DNA from: Ilumatobacter sp.
Lineage (GTDB): Bacteria > Actinomycetota > Acidimicrobiia > Acidimicrobiales > Ilumatobacteraceae
Assembly: GCA_018666235.1 (NCBI GenBank)
Contig: JABJAB010000068.1
Location: forward strand, 1 to 64,000
DNA: 64,000 nt
Reading direction: 5' to 3'
Below, piece after piece: positions 27,010 to 35,973 of this stretch; within the stretch, counting starts at the first letter, position 1, and every line of letters starts with the position of its first letter. The notes beneath the pieces were generated by a model, which saw nothing but the letters and a program-made list of their open reading frames with translations, had not been told where the DNA came from and made no database searches. Made by a program: the position numbers and the translations under genes.

Positions 27010-27417
27010 ATGACGCATGCCTTTCTGAGCAACGACTGGATGGACGCGGCGCGGGGCATCCGTGAGAAGTACTCCGATCAGGTCCCCGAAATTCCCACGG
27101 TGATCAAGATCAACCTGGCAATCCTCGAGGTGCCGTTCGACGAAGACATCGTCAACGCCTTCTTCGACACCTCGTCCGGCGGGCTGCAGCTCGAACTCGG
27201 CGAACTCGACGACGCAGATGCGACCATCACCACGGACTACGCGACCGCTCAAGCCCTCTTCGTCGAACAGGATCAGACCATTGCCATGCAGGCTTTCATG
27301 GCCGGCAAGATCAAGGTCCAGGGCGACATGATGAAGATGATGGCCATGCAGACGGCCATTCCGTCGAACGAGTTCACCGACACGATCGCCGAAGAAATCA
27401 AGTCGATCACCGCTTGA
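27010..27417 (+). CDS. SCP2 sterol-binding-domain protein
   Basis: 135 residues. The region ITTDYATAQALFVEQDQTIAMQAFMAGKIKVQGDMMKMMAMQ is the lipid-pocket half of the SCP2 fold; the N-terminal half is shorter than in eukaryotic SCP2. Such single-domain proteins are common in actinobacteria with fatty-acid and steroid metabolism and bind hydrophobic ligands. Start chosen by the upstream -10 hexamer. Convergent with the SDR gene. Confidence 0.85.
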   Translation: MTHAFLSNDWMDAARGIREKYSDQVPEIPTVIKINLAILEVPFDEDIVNAFFDTSSGGLQLELGELDDADATITTDYATAQALFVEQDQTIAMQAFMAGKIKVQGDMMKMMAMQTAIPSNEFTDTIAEEIKSITA

Positions 27418-27437
27418 CGGCTCCGCGTTGCGGGCGG

Positions 27438-28337
27438 TCAGTTCATGTCGGCGTCGACGGGTGGCTGCAGCGTCATCGGCTGCATTGCCTCGCGCAGTTC
27501 ATCGACCGTCCATGCCCCGACTGTCTCGATGCGATCGGCCATCTCCCAGGAGGTCACGCGCTTCACGACACCGCCCTTGATGTAGAACGTCTCGCCAGAG
27601 AACGGACAGTCGGGCGTGCTCAGGTAAGCGACCAGCGGTGCCACGTTCGCAGGATCCCAGTTGTCAAAGCCGGCGTCGGCCGGCGTCATGATGTCTTCGA
27701 GGCCCGGGGTGGCGAGCGTGAGCCGCGTCCGCGCGCCGGGGGCGATGCAGTTGCTGACCACGCCATATCGCCCCAGCTCTTTGGCCGCGATCTGGCTCAT
27801 CGTTGCGATGCCGGACTTGGCGGCGCCGTAGTTCGTTTGGCCTGGGTTCGCGAACAGCCCCGACGTGCTTGAGGTATGCACCAGGTTCCGCGGCGCCGCA
27901 CGGCCCGCCTTGTGCTCGTCACGCCAATACGCAGCAGCATGACGGGTGGGAGCAAAGTGGCCCTTGAGATGCACGTTGACGACAGCGTCGAACTCGTCCT
28001 CAGTCATGTTGACGAGGTAGCGGTCGCGCAGAATGCCCGCGTTGTTGACGACGACGTCGAGTCCACCAAAGACTTCAATGGCCTGATCGACCATGCGCTT
28101 GGCGCCGTCCCAATCGGCGACGTCGTCGGCGTTGGCAACGGCCTGGCCGCCAAGTGCCCGAGCTTCAGCAGCGACTTCGTCGGCCGGTGTGGCGTCGTCG
28201 CCGCTGCCGTCGTTGTCGCTGCCGCGATCGTTCACGACGAGTCGAGCGCCTTCGTTGGCCATGAACAGCGCGTGCTCGCGTCCGAGGCCGCGACCCGCAC
28301 CAGTGATGATGACCACACGCCCGTCAAGTGATGTCAT
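27438..28337 (-). CDS. SDR-family oxidoreductase (3-oxoacyl reductase/MFE-2-like)
   Basis: 299 residues. Cofactor motif TGAGRGLG, the NNAG motif in VVNNAGILRD, catalytic Ser region VHTSSTSGLF and YGAAK with the Tyr-Lys pair. The N-terminal VVNDRGSDNDGSG insertion is typical of the dehydrogenases related to peroxisomal multifunctional enzyme 2, which act on acyl-CoA beta-oxidation intermediates. The SCP2 protein next door (convergent) fits, since SCP2 and MFE-2 modules are often fused in eukaryotes. Substrate inferred only. Confidence 0.85.
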   Translation of the reverse strand: MTSLDGRVVIITGAGRGLGREHALFMANEGARLVVNDRGSDNDGSGDDATPADEVAAEARALGGQAVANADDVADWDGAKRMVDQAIEVFGGLDVVVNNAGILRDRYLVNMTEDEFDAVVNVHLKGHFAPTRHAAAYWRDEHKAGRAAPRNLVHTSSTSGLFANPGQTNYGAAKSGIATMSQIAAKELGRYGVVSNCIAPGARTRLTLATPGLEDIMTPADAGFDNWDPANVAPLVAYLSTPDCPFSGETFYIKGGVVKRVTSWEMADRIETVGAWTVDELREAMQPMTLQPPVDADMN

Positions 28338-28380
28338 CCCCCGAAACTAGCGATCACCATCGCAGCGAGACGATTCCCGA

Positions 28381-30582
28381 TTAGAGGAAGATGAGATCGA
28401 CGGAGGTCCCGCGTCGATACAGATCACCGATCGGATCAGCTGAGATGCTGATCGACAAGAACGTGCCTTCGGTCGTGCCGAGCAAGCTGCCGATCGTAAA
28501 CCCGGCGTCGGTCAGCACCTGCTGGGCAGCGGTATAGCTGAGTCCCTCGAGCGCCGGCAGCGCAATGAGGTCGGGCCCCTTGGATCGGATCACCGTGATC
28601 GTTCCGTCGCGAGGCAACTCGACGCCGACTGCGGTGTCCTGGCGGAAGATGATGCCAGCCGGGACGTCGTCGCTGAAGGCATCCTCACCCGCAACCACGT
28701 TCAGTTGGACTTGCCCTGCGACGGCCTGCGCTTCTTCGAGCGTCAGGCCGGTCACGTCGATGACCACCCGAGGTGCTGGACCCTTTGACACCGTGAGCGC
28801 CAGGTTGGTTCCGGGGAGCACCTCGTCGCCGGCAACGCTTGCTTCTGCACCGATGACACGCCACGACAGCACCACGCCTGATTCGGCGACTTCGTCGAAC
28901 CCTTCGGCATCGACGATGCTCTGCAGCTGCAGATCGGCGAGCGTCGCGGCGGCCGCTTCAGCGGTGAGCCCAGCGACTTCGGGCAGCACGCGAAAGAGCG
29001 GCCCGTCGCTGACGAACAGCGTGAAGTCGGCGCCTTCTTCGAGCACAGCGCCCGGCAGCGGGAACGTCCGAATGACTTCGCCGACATCAGGTTCGTCGTC
29101 GCTGCGTTCGTACTCGACACCGATGACCCAGTCGTTGCCAGCGATCTCGTTGAGCGCGACTGCCTTTTCGACACCCGCCAACTCGGGGACCTCATATGAC
29201 TTGGTGCGCAGCAGGTAGAACGCCGCGAACGCAATTGCGGCGACCCCGGCGATGACGAAAAGCGCCAGCATCACCATGGCGCCCGTGCGGCGTCGTGGTC
29301 GTTCGTCGTCATACAACTCGCTCGGCGCTGACGCGAGCGGCATTGCCGTGACCGGCATCTGTTCAGTCGCCGGGGCCGAGTCAGGTACGACCTCGTCCAC
29401 CACAGTGGTCGGCACAGCTGCCACATCCGTTTCCGCGACATCTGTGACCTCGGCATCGGAGACGTCGCTCAGAATGACGAGTCCGTCACCGTCGCCAGCC
29501 GGAATCGGAGCATCGGCAGCACCGGCTGCGGCGATCCCGGCTGCGGCAGCAACAACGACAGGCGCATCCAGGTCAGACTCCGGAGCAGTCGTGCTCGCCA
29601 CGATCTCAGGTTCTGCGATTGAATCCACCGGGCGTTCAACGCCTCCAGTCGGGTCGCTCGGACGACGCATGTCCACCGGCTCAAGCAGTGCGGCCGCCAC
29701 GATCGGAATGGGCTCCGGCCGGGGCAGCTTCTCGGCCGCCTGCACCAAGGCCCGGCCGTATTCACCAGCGGTGAAACGATCCTCTGCTTCCGGCCGCCCC
29801 GCACGTTCGATGACCGATGCCAGCGAGCCGATGTCGGCCGACACGGGCATCAACTTGCCGACGCGGGCAGCAAGCGTTGAGACCGTCGAGTCCGAGGCGA
29901 ACGGCACGGTCCCCGTGACGGCTTCGAGCAGGCAGAGCGCCAATGCGTAGACGTCGGTCTTGGGGCCGACGTCGAGTCCCAATGCCTGTTCCGGCGACGC
30001 ATAGCGGGCGACGTGGGTGGCCACGGTTGCCGGCTCGGTCCACGCTTCGCGACCAATGAGTTCGGCCATGCCGAAATCGACGATACGTAGGCGGCGATCC
30101 GTTCCGAACACCAGCTTCGACGGGGTGAGTTCAGTGTGGGCGATCCCGCGTTCATGAGCGGCAGCGAGTGCACGGCACGCTTCGAGGCCAACGACCAGCG
30201 CCTGAGAAGGCTCGAGGAGTCGGCCACGATCGAACAGGTCTCGCAGGCTGCCGCCGCCGAGGTGTTCCACCACCCAGAACACCGTGGATGCGCCATCGAG
30301 TTCGATGTCGCCCCAGTTGAGCACGGCGGCGATGTTGGGATGCCCGAGTGCAGCGGCGACCTCTGCACGCGTGCGGAACTCCCGGCGGAAGGCCTCGTCC
30401 TCGGCCAGATCCGGCTGCACGATCTTGAACGTGACCGGCTGGTCCGTCTCAATGTCAAAGGCCGAGCAGATCACGGTGTTGGCCCCCGCTGAGACGACCT
30501 CAACGACGCGGTATCGATCGACGAGCACGCGATCAACGAGGTCGTCGACGCTGTCGTTTCCAAATGTCTTCCCAACCGCCAC
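28381..30582 (-). CDS. PASTA-domain transmembrane protein with a degenerate (pseudokinase) Ser/Thr kinase domain
   Basis: 733 residues. Kinase-like domain at about 22-285, Ala/Asp-rich linker, one membrane helix at about 434-457, then four extracellular PASTA repeats (462-527, 528-601, 602-668, 669-733). The architecture is that of PknB/Stk, which sense muropeptides. The catalytic site is not: the HRDxKPxN motif reads HTELTPSK (149-156), so the base Asp is Glu151, the Lys is Thr153 and the metal-binding Asn is Lys156. The glycine loop is SAGANTV with a single Gly. Lys53 (TFK), DFG (169-171) and SPE remain. It should bind cell-wall fragments but probably does not phosphorylate. GTG start with TAGCTT (30589-30594) 6 nt upstream. 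Confidence 0.88.
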   Translation of the reverse strand: MAVGKTFGNDSVDDLVDRVLVDRYRVVEVVSAGANTVICSAFDIETDQPVTFKIVQPDLAEDEAFRREFRTRAEVAAALGHPNIAAVLNWGDIELDGASTVFWVVEHLGGGSLRDLFDRGRLLEPSQALVVGLEACRALAAAHERGIAHTELTPSKLVFGTDRRLRIVDFGMAELIGREAWTEPATVATHVARYASPEQALGLDVGPKTDVYALALCLLEAVTGTVPFASDSTVSTLAARVGKLMPVSADIGSLASVIERAGRPEAEDRFTAGEYGRALVQAAEKLPRPEPIPIVAAALLEPVDMRRPSDPTGGVERPVDSIAEPEIVASTTAPESDLDAPVVVAAAAGIAAAGAADAPIPAGDGDGLVILSDVSDAEVTDVAETDVAAVPTTVVDEVVPDSAPATEQMPVTAMPLASAPSELYDDERPRRRTGAMVMLALFVIAGVAAIAFAAFYLLRTKSYEVPELAGVEKAVALNEIAGNDWVIGVEYERSDDEPDVGEVIRTFPLPGAVLEEGADFTLFVSDGPLFRVLPEVAGLTAEAAAATLADLQLQSIVDAEGFDEVAESGVVLSWRVIGAEASVAGDEVLPGTNLALTVSKGPAPRVVIDVTGLTLEEAQAVAGQVQLNVVAGEDAFSDDVPAGIIFRQDTAVGVELPRDGTITVIRSKGPDLIALPALEGLSYTAAQQVLTDAGFTIGSLLGTTEGTFLSISISADPIGDLYRRGTSVDLIFL

Positions 30583-30659
30583 CGCGAAAAGCTACCGCCT
30601 GGACTCAACCGAGTGGTTTCAGGTGTGTGGCATGCGGACTTGCCCGGCATGATAAAGGC

Positions 30660-31184
30660 GTGACCGACCTCGACGATCCTGTTGAGCATGACGAAACACC
30701 ATCGTTGGCGCCCGCCAAGCGGCGCAGGCCCGACCGTGGGCTTCTGATTGCCAGCTTGGTGATTGCCGCTGGCCTGACGCTGATCGTGTGGGGCTTTTTC
30801 AGCGCGATCACCGGTGATGAAGGTGTGAACCGGCCTGCCGAGATCGAGTCGATCTCGCCCGTCGAGAATGCGGTGCAGGTCCTCCAGCAGGAGGGCATCG
30901 CCGTCGATCTCGAGTTCGGCTACGAGGCGGTCCTCATCGTCGATGGCATCGAACTCGAGACCACCAACATCGGCGAGCTTGAAGCTGAGCCGGGCCAGCT
31001 TTTGGCATTTCCACCGACGGCAATCTTCGATCCGGGCAACTCGATCATCTCGTTCACACCGTCCGACGATGCACAGATCACCGAATTCGTTCAGGGGCGC
31101 CACCAGGCACGGGTGCTGTATTGGCGCGTCGACGAGGGGCGCGACAACGCCCGCTCGTACAACTGGTTCTTCGAAGTCGTCTAG
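30660..31184 (+). CDS. Single-span membrane protein of unknown function
   Basis: 174 residues from the GTG at 30660. A basic KRRRP stretch precedes one membrane helix (about 27-47), placing the remaining 125 residues outside. The exported part is beta-rich with two similar-length modules and no recognisable motif. It is divergent from the PASTA pseudokinase, 77 nt apart, and might work with it. The frame can be extended to 30564, which would add a CVAC pair but overlap the kinase coding region. It shares its CTAG stop tetranucleotide with convergent ligA. Confidence 0.65.
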   Translation: MTDLDDPVEHDETPSLAPAKRRRPDRGLLIASLVIAAGLTLIVWGFFSAITGDEGVNRPAEIESISPVENAVQVLQQEGIAVDLEFGYEAVLIVDGIELETTNIGELEAEPGQLLAFPPTAIFDPGNSIISFTPSDDAQITEFVQGRHQARVLYWRVDEGRDNARSYNWFFEVV

Positions 31185-33301
31185 TTCGCCTCACCGGCGC
31201 CGGGCTCGGGCAGCTCGACTCCGGGCACTGCACCCGTTGCCAGGAGCTCTTCGAAGTCAGCCGCCGCGACGATGGGTACGCCGAGCGTTTCGGCCTTGGT
31301 GAGCTTGCTCGCACCGGCGTGGTCGCCGACGACCAAAGCGAGGGTCTTTTTGCTGACGCTGCCAGGGCTCTTACCGCCGCGCGACGTGATGGCTTCAGCT
31401 GCTTGCTCTCGGCTGTAGCCCGGGACTGTTCCGGTCACGACCACCGTTTGCCCCTCAAGCGATTGGGGGATGAGCGCTTTCGCCTCTGCAGCACGAACTG
31501 CGTCCTCAGGATCGCCGAAGTTGAGCCCAGCATCTCGGAATCGCTCGACGAGCGCACGGTTCTCCGGCGCTGCAAACCATTCCGTGATTGTGGAGGCAAT
31601 GACTCCGCCCACGCCATCGACGGCGGCCAGCTCTTCGGTGGTCCGTCCCATAATGGCATCGAGTGTGTGGAACTCAGCGGCGAGTGCCTGCGATGCCGCC
31701 GGACCAAAGTGCCGAACGCCGAGCGACCGCATGAACTTCTGAAGTGGCCGGTCCTTCGATGCTTGGATCGAGTCGACGAGGTTCGTGGCACTGGTCGCGC
31801 CGATGCGGTCGAGCGCCACGAGTTGCTCAACGGTGAGGGAATACAAATCAGCTGCGTCGGTGATCAAATCAGCGTCGATGAGCTTCTCAATCATCTGCTC
31901 ACCGAGTCCCTCGATGTCCATCCCACCACGCGAGGCGAAATAGGCAATCTTCGCGACCTGTTTTGCTGGACACGTCGGGTTGAAGCAGCGCGTGTCGGCC
32001 TCACCGTCGGGGAGGACGAGCAGCACGCCGCAACTCGGGCAGCTGACGGGGAACTCCCATGCCACGCTGCCCTTCGGACGCTTGTTGGCTGGTGCCGGGC
32101 CGACAACCTCAGGGATCACGTCGCCGGCCTTACGAACGATGACCGTGTCGCCTGGTCGCACGTCTTTCACGGCGACCTGCTCACGATTGTGAAGTGTCGC
32201 CATACCCACGGTCGATCCGCCGACAAAGACCGGGTCGAGGACTGCGAATGGCGTCGCTCGACCGGTCCGCCCAACCGAGACGCGAATATCGAGGAGGGTT
32301 GTGGTCCGTTCCTCAGGTGGGAACTTGTAAGCGATGGCCCACCTCGGAGCGCGCGAGGTGAAGCCGAGTAGGTCTTGCTGGACCGGGTCGTCGACCTTGA
32401 TCACGACGCCATCGATCTCGTAGTCGAGCGTGTGTCGATGATCCTGCCAGTGCAGGCAGTGGGCGGCGACCTCATCGATTGTCCGGAAACGTTGCACATG
32501 TTCGTTCGTCGGAAAACCGAGCTCGCCGACCCAGGCCAGAGTGTCAGCATGGCTCGAGAAGACGGGTCCGCCGTCCACATCACCAAGCTGGTACGCCCAG
32601 AACGAGAGCTCCCGCTCGGCAGTCTTGGCCGGGTCCTTCTGCCGGAGACTTCCTGCAGCAGAGTTTCTCGGATTGACGAACGGCTTATCGCCGGCGGCAA
32701 TCGCCCGCCCATTCAGCCGCTCGAAGGCCGACGTGCCCATGTACACCTCGCCGCGGACTTCGACCACTGCCGGGACGTCGTTGCCTGATGGCTTCGAGAG
32801 TTCGTGTGGGATGTCGGCAATGGTCGCCACGTTCGCCGTGACGTCTTCGCCGACGGTGCCGTCGCCGCGAGTTGCCGCCTGCACGAACTGCCCGGCCTCG
32901 TAGCGAATGCTCATCGCCAGCCCATCAAACTTGAGCTCGCAGACGAACGTGGGCACCTGACCGTCGAGGCCCTTCACGACACGATCGGCCCACGCGACGA
33001 GTTCGTCGCGATTCATCGCATTGTCGAGACTCATCATCGGCACGCGGTGCACCACAGGGTCAAACGTCGCACTGGTCGCGCCGCCGACTTGCCCGGTTGG
33101 CGACGTGTCAGTCGCCAGGTCTGGATACTCGGCCTCCAGTGCGCGCAGTTCACGTGCCAGATCGTCGTAGTCGGCATCGCTGATCTCGGGGTCGTCCAGG
33201 GTGTGGTAGCGCTCATTGTGGTGAGCGACCTGGGCCCGCAACGATTCGACGCGGACTGCTGGATTGGGTGGTGTGCTGGCTGACGATTCGCCGGAGGACA
33301 T
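31181..33301 (-). CDS. ligA: NAD-dependent DNA ligase
   Basis: 706 residues. Domain Ia with HHNERYHTLDDPEISDADYD, adenylation lysine in CELKFDGLA (Lys124), OB domain, four-Cys zinc finger (CPSCG ... RCFNPTC), HhH repeats around VDGVGGV, and a C-terminal BRCT domain (TVVVTGTVPGYSREQAAEAI). The longer frame beginning at 33508 enters the neighbouring gene; ATG 33301 gives the family N-terminus and is preceded by TAGCCT at 33310-33315. Seals nicks in replication and repair. Confidence 0.97.
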   Translation of the reverse strand: MSSGESSASTPPNPAVRVESLRAQVAHHNERYHTLDDPEISDADYDDLARELRALEAEYPDLATDTSPTGQVGGATSATFDPVVHRVPMMSLDNAMNRDELVAWADRVVKGLDGQVPTFVCELKFDGLAMSIRYEAGQFVQAATRGDGTVGEDVTANVATIADIPHELSKPSGNDVPAVVEVRGEVYMGTSAFERLNGRAIAAGDKPFVNPRNSAAGSLRQKDPAKTAERELSFWAYQLGDVDGGPVFSSHADTLAWVGELGFPTNEHVQRFRTIDEVAAHCLHWQDHRHTLDYEIDGVVIKVDDPVQQDLLGFTSRAPRWAIAYKFPPEERTTTLLDIRVSVGRTGRATPFAVLDPVFVGGSTVGMATLHNREQVAVKDVRPGDTVIVRKAGDVIPEVVGPAPANKRPKGSVAWEFPVSCPSCGVLLVLPDGEADTRCFNPTCPAKQVAKIAYFASRGGMDIEGLGEQMIEKLIDADLITDAADLYSLTVEQLVALDRIGATSATNLVDSIQASKDRPLQKFMRSLGVRHFGPAASQALAAEFHTLDAIMGRTTEELAAVDGVGGVIASTITEWFAAPENRALVERFRDAGLNFGDPEDAVRAAEAKALIPQSLEGQTVVVTGTVPGYSREQAAEAITSRGGKSPGSVSKKTLALVVGDHAGASKLTKAETLGVPIVAAADFEELLATGAVPGVELPEPGAGEAN

Positions 33302-33347
33302 CAGGGTGGAGGCTATTCGGCCGGGCCCGATGATCTCGCCAGGCAGA

Positions 33348-34277
33348 TCAAGCGCCGAGGGCGAACCGCGTGGCGTTGGACTGGTCGCGGACGCGCTTGG
33401 CGACCTCTGCGGTGAGTCGAGCCAAACGTCGTGCGACCGACACGGCATGAGCCTCAAGGCCGCCACCCGGGGTGACCATGCTCTGCCGACGAAGAGCAAC
33501 GGGATCACAACCGCGACGCACGAGTTCGCACCAGACGTCGCTCAACGCTCGCCAGTATCGATCAGCACCGGCAGCGATCGGCCCGCCGGTCGGCACAACA
33601 CCCCACGCAATGACGCCGCCGTCGTCGAGGAATCGGTCGATGTAACCAGCCCAGTCGACAAGGTCATCGGCAACGGGTACCGAGATGACGGCTGGGCCAG
33701 ACGCCAGCATCGTCGCAATGTCGCATTGCAAGTTGCAGTGGATTCCGGCGACCACGTCATGCGGCAGTGCAGCCATCGCGCTCGACATCACGTCGACAGC
33801 GTGATCCGGAGGGATCGGAAAGTCGGGCCGCATCAGATCGGCAAGTGCCGGCTCGTCGATCATCACGAGTTGCGGTGAATTCGGGAGCACGCGACTCACT
33901 TCCGCCGCGATCTCGACCAGTTTCGAACCGACGACCTTGCCAGCGAGCGCGAAAGCCTCCGCTGGCTCGAGGCCAGCGTCGCACAGCGACACGCCGACCG
34001 AGAGCGGGCCGGGCAGGTGCCACGTAATCGGCTCACCGTCGAGGTTGACCAACCGGCCGAGCGTGAGAAATGCATGCAAGCCGTCAAACGACGAGTCGTC
34101 GAGCTCGTTGGTCGCGAGCGCCGCAGCAGTCATGCCGGCCACGTTCGGAAGTGACGGAATGGTGGCGATCTCAAATTCGCCGATGGCGAACGCCGCAGCA
34201 GCAGCGGCATCGCGATGCGGAAGCCCTCCGATGCTCGTCGCTGCGCCATTGGCGAAGCGACTGTCTTTCGCAATCAT
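33348..34277 (-). CDS. MetE-like (cobalamin-independent methionine synthase C-terminal fold) protein
   Basis: 309 residues, matching only the C-terminal catalytic barrel of MetE. Visible: SIGGLPHRD at the N-terminus, WHLPGPLSVGVSL, MIDEPALAD, GIHCNLQCDI (His/Cys pair in the position of the MetE zinc site) and WGVVPTGG. Mycobacteria carry a similar short protein next to ligA (Rv3015c). The true substrate is unknown; the N-terminal half needed for folate binding in MetE is absent. It lies 46 nt upstream of ligA on the same strand. Confidence 0.75.
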   Translation of the reverse strand: MIAKDSRFANGAATSIGGLPHRDAAAAAAFAIGEFEIATIPSLPNVAGMTAAALATNELDDSSFDGLHAFLTLGRLVNLDGEPITWHLPGPLSVGVSLCDAGLEPAEAFALAGKVVGSKLVEIAAEVSRVLPNSPQLVMIDEPALADLMRPDFPIPPDHAVDVMSSAMAALPHDVVAGIHCNLQCDIATMLASGPAVISVPVADDLVDWAGYIDRFLDDGGVIAWGVVPTGGPIAAGADRYWRALSDVWCELVRRGCDPVALRRQSMVTPGGGLEAHAVSVARRLARLTAEVAKRVRDQSNATRFALGA

Positions 34278-34405
34278 CGTGCCATCGTTTCACGCACCAC
34301 CGTTCACAACCGAATCCAAGGGTCGCATCGCTCTCGATCAGCTGGCAACAAAGTTCCGCAGACTCGCCTCTGCCGCAACAGCACACGCGTGTGGCAGGGT
34401 GAGGT

Positions 34406-34813
34406 ATGGCGTTTGGACAGTCGGCAGGCCCACCGGCAACCGGAAAGCAAATTCGCGAGCTCCTCGAATTGCTTGAGGCGGCCGGCCACAGCGACTTTCG
34501 CGATGCCCGCGGCCCAATGGGTTTCACCCAACGGCAGGCCGGCGGCAAGTTCACCCGCGACGAAGCCGATGAGTTCATCGAGCAGCTCGAGACGGAAATC
34601 CACGGCGACGGCCCCCCGCCCGGCTCGCATGCACCTGCCGCAAAGCGCACTCCGAAACCACCGCCGAGCGCCCCGAAGTCAGCGCCGCAAACGAAGGCCG
34701 CTGACCCACCGCCAAAGAAGCGTGCAACCTCCGGCATTGCGCTCGACACTGTGCCGGTCGAAGACCTCGCCGCCGAGCTACAGCGCCGTGGCTGGGTCGT
34801 TCTCGAACCCTGA
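34406..34813 (+). CDS. Conserved actinobacterial hypothetical protein, Lys/Pro-rich middle
   Basis: 135 residues. An N-terminal helical domain (about 12-75; IRELLELLEAAGHSDFRDARGP and TQRQAGGKFTRDEADEFI) is followed by a disordered Pro/Lys/Ala segment (75-112) and a short C-terminal element with DLAAELQRRGWVVLEP. The N-terminal block looks conserved among actinobacteria, but I do not know its function; the layout suggests a small nucleic-acid- or protein-binding adaptor. No leader motif is clear. Confidence 0.6.
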   Translation: MAFGQSAGPPATGKQIRELLELLEAAGHSDFRDARGPMGFTQRQAGGKFTRDEADEFIEQLETEIHGDGPPPGSHAPAAKRTPKPPPSAPKSAPQTKAADPPPKKRATSGIALDTVPVEDLAAELQRRGWVVLEP

Positions 34814-34917
34814 GCCAGCACCGCCAGCCCAACCGCGACTTGGACCATCACCGACCACAACGGCGAAGCCGTCGGTTGGCACCTCCACGGTCACCGACGC
34901 AATTGTGACCGTTGCAC

Positions 34918-35928
34918 TCAGATGCGATTGGACCGGTTCGCCAGGAACACATCACGGCTGATCGTTCGATCGACCTGGTGCTCAAATCCGCGGGTCGCGA
35001 CCGCATCGAATCCGGCTCGGTCGAGCAGCGCCGCCATGTCGCTGGCGCGCAGCGTCTTCGTGTTCCACGACAGCGCCACTGAGCCGCCGGTTCGAATCTG
35101 CGACGGCCACCGCGCGGCGACGTTCTCCACGAGATCTCCGACCGACGTCGGCGTGCGGTTGCCGTCCGACCTGGCCTGGTGTTGAATCCCATACGGCAGG
35201 TCGCTCACGATCATCGCGTGTCGACCCACCGCCACCGCGCCGCTGTCTGCTGGCGCATTGAACGCGCGAATGTCGGGAACCGTCTTGCCCGAGAGACCTG
35301 CCCGATCGACCGCCACGGTGAAGTCGAAGTGACGGCACTCGCTGTTCTGTTTCTTGTATCGCTGCATCTTGTGGGGGTAACGATTGCTCTTTGCCCACTG
35401 CTCGAGAAACGTTGCGTAGTCATCGAGCGCACGGCGATCGACGTCGAGCCCTGTTGCCCGAGCTCCGTACAGCAGGGCCCAGTTCAGCGTCGTGCCGCGC
35501 CCACACATCGGGTCGAGCACCGAACGGTCGTCGGCCGCCTTCGACGCGTCCGCAGCGCTCGCCACGTTGAGCATCAGGCGGGTCAGCCGCTCGCTCGTCT
35601 TACCCTTGTATCGCTGCGCTGTCACGACCTCGGTCCCGAACGCGAGTTGCTCGCGCAGCGGCAGCGGTTCGAGTGATGACGTTGAGTGCACTGCAAACGC
35701 GGCAGCGGTGGCCGAGAGTCGTCCGAGTTGCTCGACGAGCGGCTCGCGCTCGCCGTCGAAATCGAAGTCGAGATATGACGTCCGGCCTTCGTCGACCTGG
35801 GAAATCTTCGTCTCCGGAGTCCCCAGACGGTGGGTGAGGATCACATCGAGCTCCGCTGCAGCAATCGCACCCAACGACTTCGTGAACACCCGGTTCAGGT
35901 CGGTCTCAAGGTAGATCCGGAACTTCAT
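34918..35928 (-). CDS. TRM11/THUMP-type RNA (guanine-N2) methyltransferase family protein
   Basis: 336 residues. An N-terminal region resembling THUMP (about 1-110) precedes a class I methyltransferase: motif I LDPMCGRGTTLNWALL, and the catalytic SDLPYGIQHQ in place of the NPPY motif. This combination belongs to the TRM11/RlmL-like RNA methylases. It sits in a cluster with tRNA-thiolation genes (mnmA, cysteine desulfurase), which suggests tRNA as substrate. TACTCT hexamer (minus strand, 35937-35942) 8 nt before the ATG. Confidence 0.75.
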   Translation of the reverse strand: MKFRIYLETDLNRVFTKSLGAIAAAELDVILTHRLGTPETKISQVDEGRTSYLDFDFDGEREPLVEQLGRLSATAAAFAVHSTSSLEPLPLREQLAFGTEVVTAQRYKGKTSERLTRLMLNVASAADASKAADDRSVLDPMCGRGTTLNWALLYGARATGLDVDRRALDDYATFLEQWAKSNRYPHKMQRYKKQNSECRHFDFTVAVDRAGLSGKTVPDIRAFNAPADSGAVAVGRHAMIVSDLPYGIQHQARSDGNRTPTSVGDLVENVAARWPSQIRTGGSVALSWNTKTLRASDMAALLDRAGFDAVATRGFEHQVDRTISRDVFLANRSNRI

Positions 35929-35973
35929 CAGCGGTCAGAGTAGGTCACCGAAGGTGGCTCGTAGCATGTTGTG

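Noticed and set aside
30564..30659. Longer start of the membrane protein divergent from the pseudokinase, adding a CVAC pair
   Set aside because: It would overlap the pseudokinase coding start, and the two cysteines alone do not make a zinc ribbon. The GTG at 30660 is more economical.
34278..34405. Possible tRNA or small RNA in the gap before the 135-aa protein
   Set aside because: Only short inverted pieces (CTGCC/GGCAG) are present; no acceptor stem with T-loop or anticodon arm could be assembled.
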